This document shows, one piece after another, positions 48,745 to 56,633 of a stretch of 64,000 nt of DNA. Under the pieces are notes generated by a model. The model had not been told where the DNA came from and did not search any database. It saw only the letters and a list, made by a program, of their open reading frames with translations. The stretch's first letter is position 1. Every line of letters starts with the position of its first letter. Source of the DNA: JAFDVL01 sp964631865. Its GTDB lineage: Bacteria > Acidobacteriota > Blastocatellia > RBC074. A program made the translations under genes and the position numbers. Location: the NCBI GenBank assembly GCA_964631865.1, contig CAZWAK010000023.1:1-64000 (forward strand), in the 5' to 3' direction.

Positions 48745-50001
48745 TTATCGAATCACATAGCCTCTCGCTTCCAGATACCGCTTGGCTTCTTCGACCGTCG
48801 CACCATGCGCTTTCGCGTACGGTTCAAGTTTATTGGCGGGAAACACATTTCCGCCTGTGGACACTTTGGCAGTTGGTGCTTTGGCAATTCGTTTGGCATA
48901 CGGCCAGCCACCATCCCCGATGCCGGTTTCGATGTCCGGGTACTTTTGCAAGTGCTGAATCGCATTCTGGATGGCTTCGCTGTCCATACGGCCATTGGAA
49001 GAACGAATCGCATTATCGAGCGCATCCAACCATGCCTGTTTCTCGGCTTCTTGTTTTTGACTCGCCGTGTCAACCGGATTGTTGTGACGTCTGTCCTGCC
49101 CCGCCTGCGTCATCGCGGTCGTGGTGATGCGCGTTTGGTTGGTCGCAGTATTACGTCTGTCCTGCCCCGCCTGATTTACAAGGGCTTGTTCATACTCGCG
49201 CGAAAGCAGGGGCTTTTCGTCCGGCCCGAGGATGTATTCCAGTTTTCCTGTCTCTGGATTGAACTGGCGCGCGTAGATCGTGCTGGTATCAACTTTCGGC
49301 GCTTCCGGGCGCACGTTGCTGTACAGTTGCTGCCCTTGCGGACTCACCAGCACTGCATCGTTGGAAAGACTGATGGGCTTGTTTTCTTCCCACTTTTGTT
49401 TTCGAGTCGCCAAATCACTTTCGCGCCTGTTTTTGAGGGATTCAAGAAAGGTTTTGACCCAATTCTGGTTCGAGACGTCCTGTTCTTTTTGTTCGGCTGC
49501 CAGTTGCTGGCGACCTGTAAGCGCGGGCGCATATTTGTTTCGCAGCCAATCTTGAAGCTCCATCTGGCCAGGGTCACGTGCGCCCTGAATTGCTCCGCCC
49601 AATCCGCCTTCCCGTCCGCCGCGAAAGAAGGCCACGATCCGTTCACCAACACCGTGCTTATCGTGGCCTTGATACGTTGGCAAATCTGGCAACTTAGACT
49701 GTTGCGGTTTGACCTTCAACGATTCCAGAAAATCTTGTGTCAGCTTGGCAGTATCTGTGGTCGTGTCATCGGTTGTTACCGGATTCTGGCCGGGGGGAGG
49801 CGTGATCATGAACGATGGCGATGGAGGCGCGGGAAGCACAACGGGCTTGCGCGCCGGGGCTGGTTTCAGCACCGGGCGTGGTTTCCCCTGGGGGCTAACG
49901 AGTCCCGCCCCGCCAGTGCTTATTGATTGACCAACCATCTTGTCGTTATTGCTCGTGTTTTTGTTGAGCAGAGAGTTAAAAAGGGATGTGATATTCGTCA
50001 T
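48745..50001 (-). CDS. Unknown island protein, low-complexity, structural-like
   Basis: 418 aa from the ATG at 50001, preceded by GGAG in TGGAGAAAC; longer in-frame starts reach back to 50187. The N-terminal 100 residues are Asn/Pro/Lys-rich. The middle has charged helices (LTGRQQLAAEQKEQDVSNQNWVKTFLESLKNRRES) and a repeated QAGQDRR. The end (NKLEPYAKAHGATVEEAKRYLEARGYVIR) looks like a small helical domain. No family recognised. It immediately precedes the giant M15 protein (51-bp gap), so a joint role is likely. Confidence 0.6.
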   Translation of the reverse strand: MTNITSLFNSLLNKNTSNNDKMVGQSISTGGAGLVSPQGKPRPVLKPAPARKPVVLPAPPSPSFMITPPPGQNPVTTDDTTTDTAKLTQDFLESLKVKPQQSKLPDLPTYQGHDKHGVGERIVAFFRGGREGGLGGAIQGARDPGQMELQDWLRNKYAPALTGRQQLAAEQKEQDVSNQNWVKTFLESLKNRRESDLATRKQKWEENKPISLSNDAVLVSPQGQQLYSNVRPEAPKVDTSTIYARQFNPETGKLEYILGPDEKPLLSREYEQALVNQAGQDRRNTATNQTRITTTAMTQAGQDRRHNNPVDTASQKQEAEKQAWLDALDNAIRSSNGRMDSEAIQNAIQHLQKYPDIETGIGDGGWPYAKRIAKAPTAKVSTGGNVFPANKLEPYAKAHGATVEEAKRYLEARGYVIR

Positions 50002-50104
50002 AGTCAGTTTCTCCATAAAGCAAGGAACGTTGATTGATGAGTGCATTTTATCGCATGGCAAAATTTTATTTGGGCGGGTTCTCATCGCTGTAAAGACGCC
50101 TCTT

Positions 50105-50560
50105 TCAAAGCCCCGCGATGATGCGTCGAAACCGCATCTCTTGTGCCAATAATCGCTTTTTCTTGCGAGATGCTTCTCGTTGCTCAAACCCTAGTACACA
50201 GCAACTTCTCACCCCCGGGGAAGCGAAGCCCTTCGTTTTTCGAGCAAGCTTCGCCAGGGTCGCAAACGACAGATCAGAATATGTGCCGCAGTAAGGACAG
50301 AGATGCTGATGCCGCCATTCTGCACGGATCGCAGCGATGTCGCGGCAGATGGTCGAACGATTCACGTCGAAATGTCTGGCAATGCGTGCTTGCGCACCAC
50401 GCGGGTTCAGAATCACGTGCGCACCGAGCAATTCAAGAATCGCAATACGACGTGCCAATGCCTGCGCTTGTCTTTGCGCGTTGTACCGTCTACGGCCTCC
50501 GGCACGCCTGGCAGCTTCGCTGGATGAAGGGAATAAGTACCATTTTGATGTTGCACGCAT
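50105..50560 (-). CDS. HTH protein with a zinc-binding CxxC
   Basis: 151 aa. Residues about 58-82 (ARIARHFDVNRSTICRDIAAIRAEW) form a helix-turn-helix. CPYCG near 88-92 suggests half of a zinc site, perhaps completed by the CC pair at about 119-120. The N- and C-termini are very basic. A regulator of the downstream late-like genes is a reasonable guess. No clear Shine-Dalgarno precedes the ATG. Confidence 0.6.
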   Translation of the reverse strand: MRATSKWYLFPSSSEAARRAGGRRRYNAQRQAQALARRIAILELLGAHVILNPRGAQARIARHFDVNRSTICRDIAAIRAEWRHQHLCPYCGTYSDLSFATLAKLARKTKGFASPGVRSCCVLGFEQREASRKKKRLLAQEMRFRRIIAGL

Positions 50561-50629
50561 ATAAAGAAAAAAAGTACGGTTTTCGTTGAATGCTCAAAGA
50601 CGCTATAAACGGTCATTTCCGCTGTTCCT

Positions 50630-50652
50630 GGGTATCCACATTGTGGATACCC
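50630..50652. promoter_or_regulatory. Perfect palindrome containing two inverted DnaA-box-like 9-mers
   Basis: GGGTATCCACA and its reverse complement TGTGGATACCC flank one T. Each half contains gtatccaca, which differs from the DnaA box TTATCCACA in one base. It lies in the 105-bp spacer between the nuclease gene and the HTH gene, within the replication module. It could be an origin element or an operator for the HTH protein. Confidence 0.55.
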
Positions 50653-50665
50653 AACACAGAAAACA

Positions 50666-50947
50666 TTAACGAATCTCTTTGACTTTAGGAGTTGATTGCC
50701 GATCCATCCAGACGTGAATGAGCTTGCGGCAATTTGGCGGGACAGGAAATAACGCAATGGTTTCCATCTCTACTGATGAAGGCCAGCGATTGGATTTCAC
50801 CTGTACACAGACCATATCTACCGACGAAATCCCGATCACATCAAAGACGCCCAGAGACGCGCCCGCTTTCATACAGGCGTAACCAACCGCTTCAAGCAGC
50901 TTGATGGTTTTGCGCTCGTTGCGTGAGCCTTTAGCCTTTGCGTTCAT
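50666..50947 (-). CDS. PD-(D/E)XK nuclease-like protein (Holliday-junction-resolvase type)
   Basis: 93 aa. KGSRNERKTIKLLEAVGYACMKAGASLGVFDVIGISSVDMVCVQVKSN carries the order E ... D-V ... QVK typical of the endonuclease-like core (E11, D35, Q49-V-K51), as in small archaeal-type resolvases and phage nucleases. AAGGGA precedes the ATG. It follows the primase and a 70-aa gene on the same strand. The activity is inferred from the motif only. Confidence 0.65.
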   Translation of the reverse strand: MNAKAKGSRNERKTIKLLEAVGYACMKAGASLGVFDVIGISSVDMVCVQVKSNRWPSSVEMETIALFPVPPNCRKLIHVWMDRQSTPKVKEIR

Positions 50948-50971
50948 CGTAAGCCATCCCTTCTGTCGTCA

Positions 50972-51184
50972 TCAGCCAACACTGAGAAAGTCGTTGACCG
51001 ACGTGTGATGTAATTGTCCTTGCGCTTCCTGCTGGCGAACTTCGGCCAGTGCCGAGCGCACATATTTGCCGAGCGCGTACCACGCATCTTTCACCACATC
51101 GCCATTGCCTTCGGTCAGCGCATCAATCAGACGGGCGGCTTCGACGACGGCGCGTTCGCGGTCGGTGATGATTTCTTTGTCCAT
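50972..51184 (-). CDS. Small unknown island protein
   Basis: 70 aa, acidic, helical (RERAVVEAARLIDALTEGNGDVVKDAWYALGKYVRSALAEVRQQEAQ). A good GAGGGAG site lies 4 nt before the ATG, and it sits between the primase and nuclease genes with gaps of 10 and 24 bp, so it is very likely expressed. No family recognised. Confidence 0.6.
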   Translation of the reverse strand: MDKEIITDRERAVVEAARLIDALTEGNGDVVKDAWYALGKYVRSALAEVRQQEAQGQLHHTSVNDFLSVG

Positions 51185-51194
51185 AAACTCCCTC

Positions 51195-52268
51195 TCAAAA
51201 TGGCAGCGGACGGCGGCAGAGATCGCAAGAGCCGTCGGGTTTCAGATAATCTCCGCATCGCTTGCAATGGCCTGCAAACACTTCGCGCCAATATGCCCAG
51301 CCAGTTTCAACTGCTGCGTTGACGGGCAACGATGAGACACTAATTGCGACGGGCGACGCTCCGGGTTCTGGTCGAGGCTTTGGCGTCAACAGAAAATCTG
51401 CCAAATCCCAGCCATTGGTTTTTTGTTCTACCGTCAAGCGGCGCTCCAACAAATCAGAGCAAATCACTTCCAGCCCCTTGCGCCGCGCCTCTTGCGCTTC
51501 CTTCTCCCATTGCTGAAAACCGTCTGCATCAGGAAACAGGACAACACGGTATGGCTGGAATTCTTGCAGCCTGTGCGCCTTCAGAATGGATTTTCCACCA
51601 CAGGCCAGCCACAGGCAATTCGGCAGGCACAAGCTTGCAACCAAGGCGGTCTTTTCGGCTTCAACGATGGCGATGGTTTTGACCTTCTCGGTCAGCAAAT
51701 GCGAGCCGAAAAAACACTGCTCAAGCTGGAAATCTTCAGACAATTTTCCATCTCGTTTCAGCTTGGCATGAACCCAGTCGTTGCAATAGCCAGTTTTGAT
51801 TCGCTTGCCCGTGCCGGCATCGTAGCGAATCATCTTGCCCGTGCGGATGCGCCCTTGCTGGTCAACCTGCCAATACACAGTGAAGCCATCTATCGTTCCC
51901 ACTCTGTAACGTGCAATGACATCCTTGACGATTTGCTGATCGAAGCGGCTCAGCAGGAATTGAACGAAAGCGTTGCTCTCACGCAAAGAATCAGCAAGGT
52001 ATCGTAGGGGAATTACGTCATATGGCTTCTTGGCCTGTGGCTTCGGTTTGAAGATCGGCGTCCATACTGGACGCTCGCCCGGATTCATCGCAAAGTAATC
52101 CTTCGGCGTCAGATGATAACCACACTGACTTTCTCGATTGCACCGTCCTATGTTCTCGGCAAGATACTTTCCAGCATCATCCACGTACCGCGCGAAACTG
52201 TCCCGATGCCCACAATTCGGACATTGAAACCGAGTCTTTTTGCCTGTGTATTTTTCAAGTTGAAACAT
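51195..52268 (-). CDS. DUF6371-type primase-like protein (zinc finger + Toprim-like)
   Basis: 357 aa from the ATG at 52268; the longer frame to 52337 would run through a hairpin repeat. The N-terminus has a zinc-finger pattern, C16/C19 (CPNCGH) and C43/C49 (CNRESQCGYHLTPKDYF), followed by TPKDYF, the signature of the DUF6371 family common on Bacteroidota mobile DNA. The Toprim-like core shows E203 (IVEAEKTAL) and D247/D249 (LFPDADGF). The extreme C-terminus is a second zinc ribbon (CKRCGDYLKPDGSCDLC). It probably primes replication of the element together with the helicase gene upstream. Confidence 0.8.
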   Translation of the reverse strand: MFQLEKYTGKKTRFQCPNCGHRDSFARYVDDAGKYLAENIGRCNRESQCGYHLTPKDYFAMNPGERPVWTPIFKPKPQAKKPYDVIPLRYLADSLRESNAFVQFLLSRFDQQIVKDVIARYRVGTIDGFTVYWQVDQQGRIRTGKMIRYDAGTGKRIKTGYCNDWVHAKLKRDGKLSEDFQLEQCFFGSHLLTEKVKTIAIVEAEKTALVASLCLPNCLWLACGGKSILKAHRLQEFQPYRVVLFPDADGFQQWEKEAQEARRKGLEVICSDLLERRLTVEQKTNGWDLADFLLTPKPRPEPGASPVAISVSSLPVNAAVETGWAYWREVFAGHCKRCGDYLKPDGSCDLCRRPLPF

Positions 52269-52279
52269 TGTTTTCGGGC

Positions 52280-52437
52280 TTAGGCTGGTTAGGACAGTCC
52301 CTATAAGCATCGTCCTAACCGGCCTAAGCGATAACACCTATGCTCACCAATGATTTACAAGCGGTTCTGACGATGCCTAAAAATGCCCTCCAACCTAGCT
52401 TCAACCTAGCGTCTTGGAGACTTAGGCTGGTTAGGCT
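52280..52437. repeat. Repeated ttaggctggttagg sites between helicase and primase genes
   Basis: The motif occurs directly at 52280-52295 and 52422-52437 and in inverse at 52312-52327 (one mismatch), so the first two can form a 16-bp hairpin. Two direct caacctagc copies (52391-52399, 52402-52410) add a related motif. Iteron-like sites for replication or an operator are both possible. The last copy overlaps the helicase stop codon. Confidence 0.65.
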
Positions 52438-53624
52438 GGCAAGGCCATTTGAGCTTCTGGCTTTGCTGGCTTTTCCAGCCTGACAGGTAGATAGCAACCT
52501 CGTTTCCCTTTGGTCAGATGTCCATTTCTACAAGCTCGCGCCAGTAAGTCAGTGACGACGCTACGGCCTGCGTGCGGCTTCATCAAGGCATCAATTTCCG
52601 CTCTTGTGAGTTCAACGGTGACGGCTTCGAGCAATAAATCGTAAGTGGACTTGATGGCGGTCGTTTGCACTTCTCGGAACCAGCGAGAGCTATCAAGCTG
52701 AAGCCTTGTCTCAAATTCCGGTTTGCCTTTGGCCTTGGCCAGCGTCAAGGTTGTAATGCTGGTTGCTTTGTCTACCTCCAGCGTCCAGACCGCGCGCGCT
52801 GATGCCGCCGACGAACTCGCGCCGCGCCCCAGATACATCTTGTCTGGCGTTCCGCCTTCTTCTGATTGCCGCTTGCCGATGTGGTGCGAGACGAGGCAAG
52901 TGGCTTCGGCCTGGCGCGCCAGCTTTTGCAGCGGTCGCCAGACGCGGCGGTTTTGTTCGGCGTTATCATTTTCGTTGAAGACGTGAAACAGGGACGCCAT
53001 CGTGTCGAAGATAATCAAATCGGGCTTGGTGCGCTGGACTTCTGCTTGTAAGGCGAGAAAGTGTTCGGGAATGGTCAACGACAAGGGCTGTCCATCAATC
53101 TCACAATCGCAAATGACATGTAGGTTCTGTTTGACAGCCTGTTTATCCGTCTCGGAGAAATCCTTGATCAGCCATCGCAGATCGGTCTGTAGTCTGGCCG
53201 CGCGTGTTTCGCCATCCACAAACAAAACCTTGCGCGACGGCCCCGCTTCGACCAGAGCCGAAAAAGCTTTGCCCACGCAGAGCGAAAGCGCCGCATTCAA
53301 AGCCAGCGTTGTTTTCCCGGCATTCGGACGCGCGACGATTAGCCCGACTTCGCCGCGTTGAAGCTCAAAGGCGATCCGCTCGCCCTCGGTGTATTGGCGC
53401 TCAAAGAAACTGCCACAGCTAAAGGACAGATGTTGAGGCTGGTCAGCATCAGGCATGGGGCTTGTTTCCATCTCTTGCAAATGCGCCAGCAGGTCAGCCG
53501 CAGCGTCAGAGTTCGGCAGAGGAGGGGTGGAAGTCATATCGCTTGGCCATGCCGTCCCTGCCGCACTGATCAAGTCGGCTGCTATTTCTACTGGTGCAGA
53601 AAAACGACTCCAATTTTCACTCAT
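52431..53624 (-). CDS. RecA-fold replicative helicase / RepA-like ATPase (AAA_25)
   Basis: 397 aa. Walker A is ARPNAGKTT (98-106) and Walker B is LIIFDT (201-206), followed by VSHHIGKRQSEEGG, as in RepA/RSF1010-type hexameric helicases. The C-terminal 80 residues (TRAEIDALMKPHAGRSVVTDLLARACRNGHLTKGKRG) look like a winged helix. Its 5' end overlaps the small zinc protein by 4 nt, and the primase follows. The pair makes a self-contained replication module, which suggests that the element can replicate after excision. Confidence 0.85.
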   Translation of the reverse strand: MSENWSRFSAPVEIAADLISAAGTAWPSDMTSTPPLPNSDAAADLLAHLQEMETSPMPDADQPQHLSFSCGSFFERQYTEGERIAFELQRGEVGLIVARPNAGKTTLALNAALSLCVGKAFSALVEAGPSRKVLFVDGETRAARLQTDLRWLIKDFSETDKQAVKQNLHVICDCEIDGQPLSLTIPEHFLALQAEVQRTKPDLIIFDTMASLFHVFNENDNAEQNRRVWRPLQKLARQAEATCLVSHHIGKRQSEEGGTPDKMYLGRGASSSAASARAVWTLEVDKATSITTLTLAKAKGKPEFETRLQLDSSRWFREVQTTAIKSTYDLLLEAVTVELTRAEIDALMKPHAGRSVVTDLLARACRNGHLTKGKRGCYLPVRLEKPAKPEAQMALPA

Positions 53625-53848
53625 GATGTCACCTGCCTTTCGGCCTTTGCCACCGAAAACCAGCGACAGAAGCCTTCAAAGCATCGTCCGCACAAGCGCA
53701 ATGGTTCAATCTGCCTTGTCATGCCGACAAACTCTGGCCGACAGGTGACATTGCACAATGAACACTCGGTCGGTGGTGATAAGGACAGAGGGGCGTGAAG
53801 AGTAAGGGCGCTTCCTCTATTTCCATTTTGCGGTTGAGAAATATTCAT
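53621..53848 (-). CDS. Small zinc-ribbon-like protein
   Basis: 75 aa with CxxC pairs (CSLCNVTC ... CGRCFEGFC) that could bind one zinc. GGGAGCG lies just before the ATG and the stop overlaps the helicase start (ATGA), so translation is well supported. No family recognised; it may help load the helicase. Confidence 0.6.
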   Translation of the reverse strand: MNISQPQNGNRGSALTLHAPLSLSPPTECSLCNVTCRPEFVGMTRQIEPLRLCGRCFEGFCRWFSVAKAERQVTS

Positions 53849-53965
53849 ATTTCGCTCCCTTCGACAGAGCGAAACGCGGATGACAAATTGGGCGGGCTGT
53901 GGCAGAATCTTTTTGTCGAAAATTTATGAGCCGTGAGCCTGTTGCCATCCAACGTTTCGCGGCTT

Positions 53966-54199
53966 TTATTTTTGCGTTACTCCAATGAATGCGAGCGCAT
54001 CAGAACCCTTAATGAGGACATTGCGCCCGGAGTAATGGGCCTTCAGTTTGCCCGCGATAATCGCGCGACGGAACTTCAGATACTTGCCAATCTTCAGGTC
54101 TTCGAGTTCCTGGTAGGTGTAAAAGGCGTCAGGATTGATGGACGGCTTAACCGGAATTTGTTCGGGTTGGGCTACCGCAACTGCAACAGCTTCAGGCAT
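53966..54199 (-). CDS. AlpA/excisionase-like small DNA-binding protein
   Basis: 77 aa. FYTYQELEDLKIGKYLKFRRAIIAGKLKAHYSGRNVLIKGSDALAFI has the layout of an HTH_17/excisionase domain. GGGAG lies about 10 nt before the ATG. It sits between the unknown 232-aa gene and the zinc-ribbon gene. It is a candidate excision or regulatory factor for the right-end integrase. Confidence 0.6.
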   Translation of the reverse strand: MPEAVAVAVAQPEQIPVKPSINPDAFYTYQELEDLKIGKYLKFRRAIIAGKLKAHYSGRNVLIKGSDALAFIGVTQK

Positions 54200-54379
54200 A
54201 ATTACAAAACTCCCATGCGACTCGTCGTGTGGGACTGCCGCTCAAAAATCGAGTTGGTGTCAAAGCCAATCACGCTACTCGCCAAAGTCTTCGTGATTGG
54301 CTTTCTCTTTTTCTTCATCAATCTCAAGCTACCACAAGCTGTTTGGTGGTTGGGTGAAGTTAATTGGTTTGAATTAAAT

Positions 54380-55078
54380 TCACCTTTGCCCTTCTTCGCG
54401 TTTGATCTTTTCGACAAATTGGTTCCAGTCAATTTCCAAATATCTCAATTTGCCTTTCAGAGTATTAAGTGCAGTGTTTCTCCGCGTCCTATCCACTATT
54501 GCATTCGCACCGAAACACACTCTGACGGCTACCCTTGTCTTGTTCACCTTTTCATCATCAGGATGTTCTTTTAGTTCGGCGATAATTGCTTCTCTCAAAT
54601 TGACCTCAAATTCCAACTCTTCTACAAAACTTAGCCGAGGCCTTCCAGGCTCACCTTGCCCCTCTTTACGATTTACCGCCCACTCACGAATCCTACGCCG
54701 CGAATCTTTTTCAGCGCGCTCTGCAATTGATTCAACCAGCGCCCCTCGGTCGTCATTAGATAACAAAGACCACATTGCTGCTGCGGCCAATTCCTGCATG
54801 AACTGGTAACTGAACTCATCTGCCAAGTTTTCTGTGAAGCGTTCAAACATTCTGGCTATTTCATTTTCAAGGGACGGCTTGGATAGAAGAATGTTGGGTA
54901 CTGGAAGATTGGCCGGGTCAACAGTATTGACATTCATGGTTTCGTCTTCTTCAACCTGCTGTAACTCTATCCCGTGTTCTTCCAGTATCCCTCTCAAACG
55001 AATGGTAAGTAAGTTTAGGAACTCGGGCCCATCAACTTCCACTGTGAAGGTTATTCCTTCTTGCGTAGAAATGCTCAT
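54380..55078 (-). CDS. Unknown island protein
   Basis: 232 aa from the ATG at 55078 with GGAAGG upstream. The frame is open to 55129, but a terminator-like hairpin occupies that stretch. The sequence is acidic and helical, with no motif recognised (LENEIARMFERFTENLADEFSYQFMQELAAAAMWSLL; EKDSRRRIREWAVNRKEGQGEPGRPRLSF). The DNA here looks more AT-rich than the host flanks. About 180 bp downstream, before the AlpA-like gene, hold nothing certain. Confidence 0.6.
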   Translation of the reverse strand: MSISTQEGITFTVEVDGPEFLNLLTIRLRGILEEHGIELQQVEEDETMNVNTVDPANLPVPNILLSKPSLENEIARMFERFTENLADEFSYQFMQELAAAAMWSLLSNDDRGALVESIAERAEKDSRRRIREWAVNRKEGQGEPGRPRLSFVEELEFEVNLREAIIAELKEHPDDEKVNKTRVAVRVCFGANAIVDRTRRNTALNTLKGKLRYLEIDWNQFVEKIKREEGQR

Positions 55079-55111
55079 TTTCGCCTTCCTTGTCGGCTTG
55101 TCCTTGAAGGT

Positions 55112-55185
55112 TTTCAGCCTGCCAGCCACGTCAAGGAAGCGTAGTTGTCGCGGAGTTCATGAGGCTCCGCTGAGGCAGGCTGAAA
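55112..55185 (-). terminator. Terminator-like nested hairpin downstream of the integrase
   Basis: Outer arms TTTCAGCCTGCC (55112-55123) and GGCAGGCTGAAA (55174-55185) are exact inverted repeats and enclose an inner GCGGAG/CTCCGC hairpin (55150-55170). On the minus strand it begins 5 nt after the integrase stop. Confidence 0.55.
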
Positions 55186-55189
55186 GTTG

Positions 55190-56323
55190 TCAATTCACAT
55201 ACTCCGATTGCAACGTCACCGTCGGCATGGCGTGCCAGGCATCGAGCGCCTGCACGGCCCGTTTGACGGCTTCATCATCCGCTGACACATACCGCCGAAA
55301 TGTCGAGAATTCCGTATGTCCGCTGATGACCATAATCTGACTGGCGGGCATTCCGGCTTCGACCATTCGCGTGATGGAGGTGTGGCGCAGATCGTGCATC
55401 CGCAGGCCTGTAATCCCTGCGTCAGCACACGCCGCGGCAAAGGCTTTCTTCGGGTCTTTGAAGTCAAACAGCACCCGGTCGGGCCTGCCGGTAGCAAAGA
55501 TGCGCAGCGGTTCGAGTTCGGCGCGCAGCCGGGTCGTGATGGGCACGACGCGCGGCTTGGCGGTCTTCGTAATTGTCGCGCGCAAGCGAATCACCCCCGT
55601 CTCAAAATCTACGTCGCTCCATTTGAGACTCAGGGCTTCGCCCTTTCGCATCGCAGTGTCCAGCAACAAAATCAGGATGGGGCGCAGATGTTGGCGCGCT
55701 GCCCTTTCACACGCAAGCAGGAGCAGCCGTTCTTCTTCGCGGCCCAGCACGCGGTCACGTTTGGTTTCGTGCGCCGACGTAATCAACGACTCGCCGCGCT
55801 CGAAGGGCGTCTTGCCGAGCCAGCCTTGTTTCTTCGCGTAGTTCATCACGATTCGCAGCAAGGCCAGATCGCGGTTGACGTCGGCGTGCGAGCGTTCGTC
55901 GCCGCGCCAGGTTGGAAGCTCCAACCGTTTCAGCTTGAAGCGTTCCACATCGCCGTGCGTGATGCTCTTGATCAACCGATGCCCGAAATACTCGACCAAT
56001 GTCTTGAGCCGCCTGGTTTGCGTCTTGTAGCTGCGTAGCCCGGCAATCTTGGCGTCGCCCTGATATTTAGGCGGAATGAGTTTGGTTTGCTCATACTGTT
56101 TGGCCAGTTCCGCAAACTTCATCCGGTCGGATTCGATGATCTTCGCACCGTGCTGCTGGACTTCGCGCGTCAACTGTTCCGCGAGTCGTTTCCCGGCGCT
56201 GCGGTTTTCGACTTTCCGGTTGATGCGCGTGCGTGTGCCGTCTTCGTTGTCAATCCAGAGACGCAAATATAATCCGTCCCGATCAGGCCGTTTGATGATC
56301 GTGTAGCTTCGATGGCGCGGCAT
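55190..56323 (-). CDS. Phage-type tyrosine integrase (right-end integrase)
   Basis: 377 aa from the ATG at 56323, with AGAGGA 5 nt upstream; an earlier start at 56356 is less likely. The N-terminal arm-binding-like part (1-60) and a core-binding domain (about 70-170) precede the catalytic domain. Catalytic residues: R in LDTAMRKGEALSLKW, K in ATITKTAKPR, HDLRH, H in SGHTEFSTF and the tyrosine in FRRYVS. It lies 150 bp inside attR, so it is the best candidate for the enzyme that recombined the element into tRNA-Ser. Confidence 0.92.
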   Translation of the reverse strand: MPRHRSYTIIKRPDRDGLYLRLWIDNEDGTRTRINRKVENRSAGKRLAEQLTREVQQHGAKIIESDRMKFAELAKQYEQTKLIPPKYQGDAKIAGLRSYKTQTRRLKTLVEYFGHRLIKSITHGDVERFKLKRLELPTWRGDERSHADVNRDLALLRIVMNYAKKQGWLGKTPFERGESLITSAHETKRDRVLGREEERLLLLACERAARQHLRPILILLLDTAMRKGEALSLKWSDVDFETGVIRLRATITKTAKPRVVPITTRLRAELEPLRIFATGRPDRVLFDFKDPKKAFAAACADAGITGLRMHDLRHTSITRMVEAGMPASQIMVISGHTEFSTFRRYVSADDEAVKRAVQALDAWHAMPTVTLQSEYVN

Positions 56324-56475
56324 AATTTCCTCTTGGAGTCTGCAATGGGGTATCAAATCAATGATAGATGAGGATAGATGCAGAAAAGAGAGAAGGCAAG
56401 GAAAAGGCTGTCAATATTGAGCGAAAGTGAGGTTATGGAAGAAAGAAAAAGATGACGAAAGGCGGAGAGAACGGA

Positions 56476-56499
56476 GTTCGAATCCCTCGCTCTCCGCCA
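56476..56499. other. attR core (24 bp), duplicate of the tRNA-Ser 3' end
   Basis: It is identical to 39604-39627 and not preceded by the rest of a tRNA. A 9-bp inverted partner (GGCGGAGAG, 56461-56469) stands just inside. The 310 bp between the integrase start and the next host gene hold no gene other than this site. Confidence 0.92.
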
Positions 56500-56633
56500 C
56501 TTCACATAACGTTTTTTCTGTTCGTCCTTCAACTTGTAAATCCTGCCTCATCTGAACTAGCATTGGCGCGACTCGCGTTCCACTGATTTTGCTGTATCTT
56601 GCGGTTCTGAAATTGCTCAACTTGAGGTTCCTT

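Noticed and set aside
54202..54432. 76-codon minus-strand frame between the 232-aa and AlpA-like genes
   Set aside because: It starts with TTG, overlaps the upstream gene by about 50 nt, has no ribosome binding site and no motif. It could be real but is not supported.
56461..56499. Second tRNA-Ser gene
   Set aside because: Only the T-arm and 3' acceptor strand are present, with no D-arm or anticodon arm. It is the attR duplicate.
56411..56620. 69-codon minus-strand frame over attR
   Set aside because: It reads across the att site and the island-host junction, which makes a conserved gene unlikely.
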